A DNA stretch of 64,000 bases from Onchidella celtica (lineage: Eukaryota; Mollusca; Gastropoda; Systellommatophora; Onchidiidae): positions 9,829,001-9,893,000 of the forward strand of contig OZ007580.1 in assembly GCA_963931925.1 (NCBI GenBank), given 5' to 3'. Position numbers and translations under genes: made by a program. Shown here one piece after another: positions 9,669-21,087 of this stretch (its first letter is position 1; the number at the start of each line of letters is the position of its first letter). The notes below the pieces were generated by a model, which was not told the origin of the DNA, ran no database searches, and saw only the letters and a program-made list of their open reading frames with translations.

Positions 9669-12206
9669 TTCCTTTTTATTTTTTATTTTATGGGGTGACA
9701 CTTAACAATTTAAGGCTGATAACACATTCTGTTTCGAGAAGACTCCTTGATTATATCTCCGTTTCTTGGCTCTGGTATTTCTGCAGCGTTTCTCTTTCTT
9801 CCAATAATGATACTTATACAATAATTCTGCATAACGGTGAAGACATGCAAATGGCCATTACTAGGCTAAACTCTGCTCATACTATTCCCGCAGACTGTAA
9901 ATGTACGGGTGGAGTGAGTTGCAACTTTTTCTATTCCCGCACGACTCTGACCATCCCTTAGTTGACGTAGATCCCAAACTGTATTGTTTATTTTCTTTAT
10001 CTTTTTCTGAATTGACATGGAAAAATAATGGTACTGGTATACAACTACTGTATCATTACGTCATGCATGCATGACTTTTAGTATTGCATAATTCCTATTG
10101 TCTCAGAGATCAATAGTGGCCTACGAGAACGGGCGGGGAGATGGTAAACCCGACGGCGGCCCACTGTTTCATGAATTTTTTATTTACCTTCCTGAAAAGT
10201 GGCGAACGGAAACACTGAACACAGCAAGCGCTATCAGCAATAATGAACCACACAGCAATCGGAAGTCTGCCATGTCCTACAGCTTAATTCAAATTCTTTC
10301 ATGCCTGGCCTGCTTTTGCGATTACCAAAGTGTCTGTGTCAGTATGATTATGTTTACGGGTGCAAATTGTAAAGTACGCACTCACGCCAGTCTCTTCCAT
10401 AGCAGTATGTCTAACTTTTTTGTTGACATTCAAACCTTCATATCATCCCAGCCTCGTCAATAAAACTCTTAATGTACCAGTATAATATCAAATGAAATGT
10501 TCTGTAAGAAACTGATAAGCAGTGACGTCCCCAGGAGTTATGGTGCAGAATGTGTATTAAACTGCGTGTCTCCGCACAGAAACTGGTGACACGAAATTCA
10601 AATTCGATTTCACATACTCTGAGATCCCTTTGGTTTTGCTGACGATGTGCTCAGAAACATACTGTTATTTTATAATTCATCCTCTTTCCCGTAGGATACT
10701 CAAAAACGCCTTGCAGATTTAGCATATCTACTACTATAATTTGGTAGCTCGGAGAGATTTGGCACTAACTTCAAAAGACCGAGCCACCTTTAAACGCCTG
10801 CGATGAATGTGATAGTTTATTGTCTCACTAGCTGACATTTTCCGATTTTGCTAATATTTAAGGCTATTTGACTGCTATTGAGAGATGAGATTGCTGATTT
10901 CATGTTTCGCAGAATAAAATAGTTGCAGGTTTGATCTAGAAGTAATTAGGACAACATAAAATCACGAGGCTATGACTGTTGTAGTTGAAGGGTTAAATAG
11001 CTAGCTTTACTTCCGGTCTTCCCCATCAAGCTACGCTCCATTTGGTAGATTTTAAATCACCACTGAAGAAAAAAAAATCTGAAAAACTAAGACCTATCGG
11101 AAGTTGTGTAAAGACACAGAAGCCATACCATGTACTTTCCTGGGATTTTTCAAGTCCCATAACTCCCAGGGAGTGGCAGTCTGAGGAGAAAGTTTGACGG
11201 ATGAAGCTGTTGTTGTTGTTCCATTAATATTTTCTTTGAAGAGATTCTGCTGTGTTTGTTTCGTATGTGTATTGGTACTGCTCTCGATCATAGTGCATGC
11301 AAATCCTGTATCACAATATTAATGCGCTGGCAATTCACTTCAAGTGGACGTTCAATGTAATAAAAAGAGGGATACGAGAGGGGGAAACAAACCGATATCG
11401 GCTGTATTCCCAAACCCGTTCTACGGTTGCTTGGGGCACAGAGATGAGTATAATCATGTGATCAGTAAATGCCACATCTTAACCATGGTCGATGAAAATG
11501 GGGTATTCTTACACTATGATTGATACACCGGGAAGGCTTTAGGGCCTGAGATACGTGATACGTTTACTCGATGGATTGAAAGCGTGCCATAACTTATTTC
11601 ATTACATATTTCCATTGCCTATGAACTTCCTGCGCCGGGCTTGTTTTCAAGAAGAAAAAGGACATAGACACGATTATTGAACTGAAAACGACTGTTTACG
11701 CAATCAATGTTATGAAGCCGACTGTCGATGCTTTTCTGATAATAATCATAATAATCTTTTAGTCACGTTCTGCCACTTAAGACCACAAAAAAAAGAAGAA
11801 AAAAATCAAATGACATTTATTTTTAACATAAGTAGTGAAATGGCTGATAACGTCTGTTAACATCTGATCTTCAGATAACCAATGCATTAAGTTCAAATGC
11901 TATCTCTTACAAATAGAATAACCATCACAAAGTAGTTGTGAATGTCATTGGAGTTTATGACCGCGCTCCGCTCTATCCTTCACAAGTGAAAGTGGTGTGG
12001 TAGTGATCTCTCATTACATTATTACAAAACAAATGACCTCGCTCTCTGTTTCTTTCTTCTCTCCCTCATCCGACCCCCCCCCCCTTTCTCTCATCTCCGG
12101 GTATTTTCCAAACAGGGGACCCTTGAACGGATTTTACTCGCCAATTTTTTTTTTTTTTTTAATGCAACATTTCTATCTAGCGACACGGGCAGTGTTTTTA
12201 ACAGAC

Positions 12207-12409
12207 CTGAGAGTTTCGGAGGAGAGTACCGCTGGCGTCCAAGAGGTGGTGGCCAAGTTGACAAGGAAAGTAGGAGTGTCCGTCGTGTTCACATTAACAT
12301 AATTGCAAGTCAGCAGAACGGGTGTGTCCTTGTCCAGATCACAGTTGTGAGGCCAAGCGAACAGGACCGAACCACAGACTAATAAATTAAACAGACTGGA
12401 TGATCCCAT
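12207..12409 (-). CDS. Possible first exon of a secreted protein
   Basis: I do not recognise this gene. A minus-strand frame starts at ATG 12409 and opens with a signal-peptide-like segment (hydrophobic core LFNLLVCGSVLFAW). It continues with two cysteines about 14 residues apart in a VLLTCNY context, loosely like the start of an immunoglobulin-type fold, and an N-glycosylation sequon. A donor-like CAG|GTCTGT would end the exon at 12207; if unspliced the frame stops at 12173. A CRE-type TGACGTCA lies 5 bp upstream of the ATG (12414-12421). No downstream exon was found. A diverged inverted copy of its start lies at 12746-12800. It could be chance or a gene relic. Confidence 0.25.
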
Positions 12410-12800
12410 TGTGTGACGTCACAAAACAGCGAAAGGTCATGAACCATTCGCCATATTAGATTTACGGTTGCGACCGACGCTTCAGCACAGTTACAATGCA
12501 GCGGTCGTTAAAAGTCCAGACGGTCATAATTTATAACAATAAAAAAAAGGCAGCTGTAGACAATAAAATGAAAGGATAGGCAAGACAATGCATTATCAAT
12601 ACATGTACAACCAATCTTGACAAATAAAAAGAAATTTCTAATGCAGATAGAACTAAAATCGGAATTTCCCGAGCGGCGGCCACGTTGGTTATGCGGCCGC
12701 ATCTCATTAACTTCCGTAAAAAACGACACAGCCCGAAGCTTGTGTTTCCAGTCTGGTTATTTATTAGTCTGTGGACCGAACTGACCGATCCCCACAAGCC
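12345..12800. repeat. Diverged inverted duplication flanking about 340 bp
   Basis: The stretch around 12345-12398 recurs inverted at 12746-12800. The best-conserved core is about 20 bases (CACAGACTAATAAAT). Similarity fades outward over about 80 bp. The left arm contains the putative signal-peptide exon; the right arm has lost the ATG and is interrupted by stops. Confidence 0.5.
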
Positions 12801-14542
12801 GACTGGAGCTAGGCAACCAGTATGACCTACTGACACAATATAACCTTTCATCTCACTGTACCATAATACAATTATCAACACTACGAAAGGTAACGAGTGA
12901 ATGGCGGACAAGACGAGTTATAAACAAACAACTACCCCAGAACACGTGATATGCACAGATAGCTATACTCCTTGCTAACGCAAATAGCAGAGCTCAAATA
13001 ACTTTACGATTTCTGTCACTGTCGCTGGGTGATTGGGTGATTATCTAGAAGAACAGTAGGTATATTCATAATTATGTCCGCAGCTTGAAACTTGAAGTGA
13101 GTAATCCACAAGACTAGCGTCTGACAACTTTTGGTGCTAAAAATGATCTTGTGGCAAACACTGCATTGTTACAACAATGTCAAATAAAGCCATTTCAGAA
13201 GATCTATGCTGAAAATAGGCATTGATTTTCACTACGTCTCACGCCAATCTACATAAAATTAGCAAGTGTGCAATTTCAACCCTGTCAGGGGTTCGGCGTC
13301 ATTAGGATAAGAATATGAACAGCTTCTGCGTTTCGCCTTTCTCTAATTACTCGCATGTCCGGGAAACAGGTGTGCTAAGAGATAATTATACAGTTACACC
13401 GTTGTGGCTCTCGACGAGAGACAATGAGAGACGTATTACTATGTTCCATCTCCCCGGGGTATAATTATGCTTCTTCACACGGGCATCACATGATGTACTT
13501 TCTTATTTTGCCAATTCCCATCTATCCTCACCGCAAATTTCCGGCATATTTATCGTCTTCCTTCTATTTCATTTCTAAGCGTGAATTTCTCCGTTCTCAT
13601 CCATTCTTGAACTATAAGACCCCAGTCACGCAAAACGTGAACGACAATTACGAAGAAGAAAATAGTGATTAATTTAAACAAAACGCAAAGAGTAGGTACG
13701 CACAATTCTGGCGATTTTTTTTTTAACACCCCCCTCTCTTTGTGCGCTTTTCATGGGGCTTGGCTTACCTCTCCCCCCCCCCCCCTTTTGTAAGACCCTA
13801 CAGCCATTAAAATGTTGAATCTCTATGATAGGGCTTCGATATTCTGATTCTGAACCTTGAAATGGCATTAAACTCGAACTATTTGACGGCTTCGTTAGAA
13901 ACATAGCCTTTATTTGGTTCTTATAATTATAATTCTACATCTTATTTTGTTGAAAACATGTCAATAAAACTGACTTTTATAAGTCATTACAGCATCTGCT
14001 ATAAAGACCCCCCCCCCACACACACACACAATGTAGCTTTTCACACACTGGAGGCACCCCCACACACCCACCCATCCAGGGCGTTCAACTGAGTGGCTCC
14101 AAGCTCTTGGTGTATATTTTCAGCATTGTCTCATTCTCCTGTAATGAGTGTTCGTTCACGCGTGCTGTCTGTGTCGCTTGGCCATTATTAGGAGGAGCCA
14201 GTGCAATCTACCATTGGCGGCCAAGGCCATCCCAGCCATTTCAGGCACATACAGAGCAGGTTTGAATCCCCTGTCCCGATTCAGTGGATTCAATGACAAC
14301 GATGTAGTCTGCATGCATGTCAGTTGCAGCGTGCGGGAGACCCATAATATACACTAGCCGACCCCGGTAAGATAAATCTTGCAAATTTTCCTTGTGCCAC
14401 ATCCAGCTGTATATCTAGATCTAGATCGCATTATATAAAAAGACTAATAGATCGTTTTGTTTCACAACAATTCTTGCAGAATACACAGATGGGATAAGTT
14501 GACTTTCGGCCAGCAATGTGTAAATAGTGACGTAATAGCACA
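12801..14542. other. Non-coding stretch, no gene seen
   Basis: I see no supported gene. It contains C-tracts near 13771 and 14010 and a short CA repeat near 14020. Confidence 0.5.
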
Positions 14543-14774
14543 ATTTCCGGTCACACTTTTCGGTTTTATCTGATGAAAATGCGTCTCTGCTTTTGCGGCT
14601 CAAAAATTTTTAATATAAATAATAGTAAAGACTGATTTTTGTTCAAAATGAATGTGTCCACGTAACTCTTCGTCAAAAATTGATGCAGTGCACCAAGTTT
14701 CATCATTTTTAATGGCGTAGTCGCGAAGTTTTAGCTGCTTACAGGTTCACCCTCTAGCTCAATTATAGTAAGAT
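14543..14774 (+). repeat. Dispersed repeat, copy 1
   Basis: About 230 bp aligns with 58322-58554 in the same orientation. Shared blocks include AAAATGCGTCT, TTGCGGCTCA, AAAATG-ATGTGTCCA and TTCACCCTCTAG. Identity is moderate, with several indels. No terminal repeats or coding capacity were seen, so it is probably an old non-autonomous element. Confidence 0.65.
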
Positions 14775-15217
14775 TACTGGAGTTCAGAGACTTCCCAGTT
14801 CTCGAGTTTTCACTACACTAAGAACTGCGATTCATAAATGCATACTAATACCATTAGTAATAATAATAAGAGTAGTAGCAATCATTACTGAAACCCTTTT
14901 GGTACAGCAAAATTGAAAGAGATCTTCAGAGGTAGAGAACCACGGTTCAGCATAAATATGTCTCAGCCCTGAATGGAAATGCCAATGCTAAGCTACCATA
15001 AACCATAAAGTTATGTCAAAAGCCTAAGTTGAAGCCAACTGTTCAGACCTTTTCATTTCATGAAACCCGACTTCTTTTTGTTCTTTTCATGTGTATCCAC
15101 TCACTGGTAATACGTACCCCTGCGAGTCAGCCAAGCAGACACCTGGGGTGCATAGTTACGAAACACCCGCGAGGGGTGGGGGTGGGAGGAGAGGAAGAGG
15201 GGGCTTAATGAGTTCTG

Positions 15218-15254
15218 CCAAAGAATGTAGAGGTTATTACTCTACATTCTTTGG
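15218..15254. repeat. Perfect 15-bp hairpin
   Basis: Arms 15218-15232 and 15240-15254 are perfectly complementary around a 7-base loop. TTCTG flanks both sides. It is too short for a typical animal pre-miRNA; its function is unknown. Confidence 0.7.
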
Positions 15255-15559
15255 TTCTGCCCAGGGCAGGGAAGCATCCTGCCTCGATCGGTTCATAAGT
15301 AAGGACCCCGCAGTCATGACCTAATAATCACAAAAGTTTGAAAAGCAGAGCGGTCTCACCCCTCTTTCCTTTCCCACCCACCCTTTATTTTTTATAAGCC
15401 CTCTCTTTTGATCAAGGTGGTGACGTTTCAAAAAATCATGTCGCTGATTGTATGTCTACCATTGGGAAAGAGTGCGGGTTAAAATATATAACAGACAGAA
15501 AGACTGGTGAACAATAATTATTCAAATGACCGGGAACACCGATGGCGAGCAGAAAGTTA

Positions 15560-15660
15560 AAGACAGACAGACAGACAAACAGATAAACCGGGAGTAAAAA
15601 AGATGGGCATACAGGCAGACAGACAGGTGGTAGACAGACAGACAGACGGACGGACGGACG

Positions 15661-15716
<56 letters not shown>

Positions 15717-15729
15717 TAGATAGATAGAT
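15560..15729. repeat. GACA/GACG microsatellite
   Basis: About 170 bp of GACA tetranucleotide repeat with a GACG block and a GATA tail. The long Ser-Val-Cys-Leu frames on the minus strand are translations of this repeat. Confidence 0.9.
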
Positions 15730-15789
15730 TCCAAAAGGCCATGCTTTCTGGCATCACTCCGAGAATGCGACATGAAATGCCCGACCAAC

Positions 15790-18360
15790 ACGCCTTATAC
15801 ATCCTGCAGTATTATTTCCCCACGGGGGTGAGGAATTCATGCGAAAGGACAAAAGAATTGAGTTGTATGCCAAACAGCCAAACGGAATGTACAACTATAC
15901 CACCCCACACAGCCACAGTGGAGCAGGAGTCGACAATGGGACAGAAAGAAAACCAGAGGGGGAAAAAGTGGACAGAAATTCTAAATGAGAGAGATTTTAT
16001 GAATGTAGGCAATATTGGGAATAACGTTGGTGAATATTAGAAAAATGATATTGCCACAAGCAGTTTCATATCAATGAGAATTATGTCATTGTAAACGCAA
16101 CCAGGTCAAAGAGCAAAATAGGTCCTGGAGCACAGTAGTCTTGCGCAAGCTGATTATGTCACAGTCCGTGTACAGGAGGATAACCGGGGAAAGTTCGCTG
16201 GCGAGAAAGAACGGCATTAGAATAGCTGCAAAACAGCTTTGAAACACATTAAAATGTTCACAGCAAATAGAATCTAGGAAGGAATGAAAAATTTCAGCAG
16301 AAAATCTTACTCGCGGTTGTTTAACAACAAGTCACTGGTCATAACCTCTTTGAGGGCAAAGCTAATCTACTGCCAACCTTTTCTGAAATGTGGGAAGTTT
16401 CAAAGAAAGCAATAATTAACATTGGCAATTTTAAGACAAATGCACGGCACTACTAGAATTAGGTGGCCAGTATCACCTCAGGATAACCCCTCGTGGTGAC
16501 CTCACTACCCCTAAGGTGAATAGCCAGACCCAGTGCAAATGGGCCATCACTGGTCGGTTGCCAGGTATCAAACGTAATGGAGATGAGGGGAGAGTAAGTT
16601 CTCGAAATGATTATGCCATCGACATCCATGCAGTATCATCGTTTTCTCGTACCTCCAGGTCCTGATGTTAATAACGGGGCTATTTAAGGCCAATTGATCT
16701 TTAAGTTCTTAGATCTGACTAGGCTTTTCACTGAACAGCAGCAGAAAGATGTAGGCATAGCACAGATCGCGATGTTGATCTTGGCTCAAAAGATGCCCTG
16801 TAAATACACTGGCAAACAACTGTCTGTCGCAAGTCTGTATTTCCCAAGAGTTCAGTTTAACGCTTTATCCAGTAAATGATTACCAAACTTGAAATTTTTC
16901 CTTATCCACCCTTTCGATTAATTATGATGCAAGCAGAATCTCAGGGAACATAAAATTTCTGCGAGTAGCACAGTAACGTCAAAAACTGCATGTGGCTCGT
17001 GTGCAGCAGTCTGGCACTTTCCAATCAGGCGTTCATGGTTATGGAGTTGTGTTAACAGGGTTACTAGGCTTAATTGGAGCAACTTGGTAAAAAAAAAAAA
17101 AAATAATGATAATAAATCGTGTATATAAAACGCATGGTCCGCTGCCAAGTACATGGCTGCCGGTGAAACAACGTAATTTAGGACTGCACTTCAAGTGAAT
17201 ATTAATTATAATAATATTCACTAGCACTCAACAGACCTCCACGGGCAGGAGAAAATTCGACACGCGAAAAAAGATGGAAGATCGGCCCCGTTATGGTTAA
17301 AAGTTTAATGTTCAAGCTGAATGGGAATATCAGACTTTGTTTATAACCACTTTTCAACAGCAATAAGAATGTGAATTGGCAGTTGTCCAACAACACGCTT
17401 ATTCGGTGTGGGAAAGAACCATTCCATCTATAGACTGCAATAGACTGACATAAAGACTGAATTCCCAGTATTTTTACAATGCAGTGATACAGGCGTGTAA
17501 GTCCGCACCATACAAAAATCTGGGATAGATAGCAGAATGGGTAAGTCAATGCGCGAGTGGAGAAAACTGTATTCACCCACTTTTCGTCCTTCCTTCCTTC
17601 TTATGCTACTTCCTCTGTAAAAATACTCATCAACGTGAAAGAACACGCCTGGTTTGCATGGATCAATATAGATGAGTGTTGCATAACACATTTATTTCAA
17701 CGGAAGTGAATAAAAAATGCCGAAGCAGCACAAGAAAAATACGCAAGTATCTCTCACACTTTCTTAGCCCAGCACCTGATCAATGCTGAGCGCGATAGAG
17801 CCATGTTTTCTTAGTTACGCTGTGTACCTCAGCTGGGAAATGGCAAGGACGAAAAGATAGCTGTTTCTAGAGGAGAACCAGGGACACAGACAAGGTGAGC
17901 GGTATTGCAAAATTCCAGGTACACAGGAGCCCACCTCAGTACCTTAACCTTGGTCCTCCGGCTCTGGTTCAAAAGGATAAGCGCCTGTACAATATGCATG
18001 TACAATATGCTGTTAGTCCAATTAATTACTGTCACTGGGAAAAACAATTAACGTTTGTGATATATATAGATATTATATATATATAAATATAAGAAAGATA
18101 AAATAAAATGAATGGTGCGTTTGACACAGCTGCGTACAGATCTTTGTCTAAGGTATTTCGTTTGTTTTATTTTTCCCCCTGCTCCATTTATTATCTTCAA
18201 CCTGGTGTCATATTTTCGCTTCGCCTCTTCTGCGACAAGAAAACCACCAAGTAGGCTTTCCTTTTATTTCGCATCTTTTCTTTTTATTGTCATAATTCAG
18301 CTCTGTTAACAGATTTCTCTCCGTCCCCTTCCTTTCTAAACCATCCCTCTCTTTCGCCCC
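15790..18360. other. Non-coding stretch, no gene seen
   Basis: Only short open frames without motifs are present, plus an A-tract near 17090. Confidence 0.5.
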
Positions 18361-18420
18361 CGCTCTCTCTCTCTCTTTCTCTCTCTGTCTCTCTCTCTCT
18401 CTCTTCCTCTCTCTCTCTCT
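18361..18420. repeat. CT microsatellite
   Basis: About 60 bp of imperfect CT dinucleotide. The flanks to 20128 contain no gene I can support. Confidence 0.85.
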
Positions 18421-20136
18421 TATCTGGCTGTACTCCACATTCGCGAATGAAATTAAATCATTTAATTTTTTCTGTTTCCTGTCTTTCCAGTTCATTAAAT
18501 ACTTGCGTCTGTAATGATTCAATTTCCACATCCATTAAATATTTCCGGCAAACATTGATTTGATTTCCTTTCCACCTGTCACATCCTGTTGCCTAAATGG
18601 AAATATGGAAATCTCACGGCCTTCCTTCTCTATCGTAGTTTGCAGCATTTCACGTTTTCACTGCGGAAACGTGATTTTTTTTTTCTTCTTTTTTTCCTCA
18701 CTATAATTTTGACAAACATGTTTTTCAAATAGATTCAACAGAATTGCAAAGGAATGTCTCAAGTATTTTAAGATACGTTCGTGCAAAATCTAGTTTGAAA
18801 ATGATAAGCAGCACAATATTCTCGACAACTAGAATCTGCATGCAGCAACTAGAGCTTTATTTATATTATCGGTGGGTCTTACTGTTATACTGCATGTTGT
18901 TGTTGTTTTTTTAAACTATGATGGGAAAACTACTTTCAAGCATTTCAAAGGGCCTCAGATATTAACTGCGTTCAAATTTGTTGAGCTTCTAGTTACTGAC
19001 TCGTTGTCCTTACTTATGTATGAAGACAAGATCTCTTGTCTGTTCGCTGTTCGGCAAAGGGGTATGATAAAACTGTTAGTCGTCACAGCAAGGTTTCCCA
19101 GATCTGCGCAGAAAGAAGAAATGGCGGCTGGCCAAAGATATGAGCAATGCACTTAAATGGTCAAGACACTGACTGGATTAGAAAGCCATTGCCACTAGAG
19201 CCTTGTGTCATGTAAATCCGACCAATACGGGACACGTAGCTGATTGGACACACGCTAATATTACGACTAAAACGGCTAAAACGATTTCTTTTCTACTCCC
19301 GTTTCGTTTCCACTGATTTCACTCTCGGGAACAGAGAAAAAGTTGCACAGTACTGTATAAATATGTTGGGAAACGTCAGCATAATGATATTTCAGTGCTG
19401 ATGTTTGTGGTGAACGCGGATGTTCTGATGATAACTCAATGTAAGAGAAGGGCGGCGATGACGGGATGGAGTGGCATTTCTGCCTAATACATGTACTAAT
19501 ATGACTGATAATTCATGACGCAGAAATGCGACCACCTGGCATTTGCACCAAGTTAAAACCCGAAGCTAGGGCTGTGTATCGTGAACCAGCGCAGGCAAGC
19601 CACGTACACATAATATTATGTGTTTTTTTTGCTCTCACACGAAAGTTCAACATACCCCCGCACGTTACGGCGTCTCATAAACAACCTCCACCGAATATGA
19701 CCGGCCCAACGCCAGATCAATCAAATCACATGTCACTTTCTCGTTCAATTTCGTTGCTATCGGATAACATCACTGAACAAACTCTGCCAAATAGGGCTCT
19801 GATCTTACAGAAATCGATGTCTTAAGACGACTGCCAAATATATATATATATGAAATATGTTTTTAAGGCCGGGGGAGGGGGGAGGGAGGGAGGAGTATTA
19901 GATTTTTCTTCCCTTTGTTAAATGTGGGGTTTTTAACCTAGGGGTCGCCAGCGGAACAAAATACACATGACAATATCAAGGAACAGTGAAAATCTCTCTG
20001 TCTGGATATACTGCATTTCGTTTTGTGCATGTTTGTATAACTGCCAAAGCACTGTAAATTAGCTTTGGAGGCGGGGAGGGTGGGGGGGGGGGGCAGGGCA
20101 GAAAAGGGACACTCGGGTGGTGCTCATGACTGGTAG

Positions 20137-21080
20137 CAGTGTTCCCGATAACGCACGCGCGTGCGTCTGAGACGCACAGATAGGATGACATGACGCAGGG
20201 AAAAATCCACACAGAGTTTTACTGACGCACAAATTACAAAATTTGGGGGTGTCTCTGCGCCATGAAAGTCCGGCTTTCCGCAGAAGTGCGACTGTGTGAT
20301 TATCGCGGTGCAGTGTTCTCAGAAACGGCAGATATTTCTCGGAAATGCGTTCATGCGTGCCTCTGACTTAGGCCTAGCCCTAATGCGTTGAGAGTTGCGG
20401 CCCTTCCTCTTCTCGCGAAGTATCGGGAGGTATCCAACATGGCGTTACTTCGGTGGTTTAGCAGAACTACAACAAGGCAGCGGGCGAGGAACGATGAAGA
20501 CATTATTGTTGAAGAGGATTCAGCCGTAGATTCCACACACGGGGGCAGTACAAAGAGGAAACGCAGTGACGAAGCACCGGCTACCGACAGTGATGATAAC
20601 GGCGCACATTTCCCTCCTGAAGAGCCAAGCACGAGCCGATCAAAACCGAAACTACAGGCACACGCACAGCGAGTTTTCAACTCGGTGATCAACTCAAAGA
20701 GAAACAGGATGAGCAATCAAAGTCTCAACAACAAAATGTGCATCATTTCAGAGAGCAAAATGCAGATGTTTGATGAGGACAAAGTTGTCACAGAAACCAC
20801 TGCCAGCTTCCAGACTGCCAAACAGAGAAGAAAGTAGGCAGAGAGAGGGAACAGTATTTCTTTAAAACAGATACTATCACTAACTATTCTAACATTTCCC
20901 ACCCCTTTTTTTTGCTGAAAGTGCAAATGTCAAGCCATCAGTAAACACAATTACAAATATGATTAGTTTTTCTGGTTTGAATGTTTTCATGGCGAATTAT
21001 TCAATATCTGACAATGACTCTCACAATTTACAGCTGAGAGTCATGATGACTCTCACAAAAAAATCCTGTAGGGAACACTG
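20137..21080 (+). mobile_element. Internally deleted hAT-type DNA transposon
   Basis: A 944-bp element bounded by CAGTGTTCCC and its complement GGGAACACTG. The flanks repeat CTGGTAG (20130-20136 and 21081-21087), 7 bases of the 8 expected for a hAT target duplication. Subterminal repeats differ at the two ends: GACGCA-type on the left, GACTCTCA-type on the right. The fused transposase remnant at 20439-20837 supports the hAT call. Full transposase length is missing, so it would need an enzyme in trans. Confidence 0.75.
20439..20837 (+). pseudogene. Fused N- and C-terminal hAT transposase remnant
   Basis: A 132-residue open frame starts at an ATG in good context. The start MALLRWFS with an acidic, Ser-rich tail and a KRKR basic motif is like the N-terminus of ZNF862/KIAA-type hAT transposases. 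The end, from about residue 82 (VFNSVINSKRNRMSNQSLNNKM), resembles the C-terminal dimerisation region of hAT enzymes. The zinc finger and the catalytic core expected in between (usually about 500 residues) are absent, though the frame stays open across the junction. It might act as a binding-only or dimerising fragment, but that is speculation. The homology is by eye. Confidence 0.55.
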
Positions 21081-21087
21081 CTGGTAG

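Noticed and set aside
10098-10463. 121-residue plus-strand ORF
   Set aside because: No recognisable domain, signal or splice structure; length alone is compatible with chance in 64 kb.
12531-12911. 126-residue hydrophobic minus-strand ORF
   Set aside because: It runs antisense through the inverted-repeat arm and has no motif; its hydrophobicity comes from T-rich codons.
15218-15254. Pre-microRNA
   Set aside because: The whole hairpin is 37 bases, too short for a normal animal precursor, and the flanks do not extend the stem.
15436-15802. Long Ser-Val-Cys-Leu-rich minus-strand ORFs
   Set aside because: They are translations of the GACA microsatellite in several frames at once.
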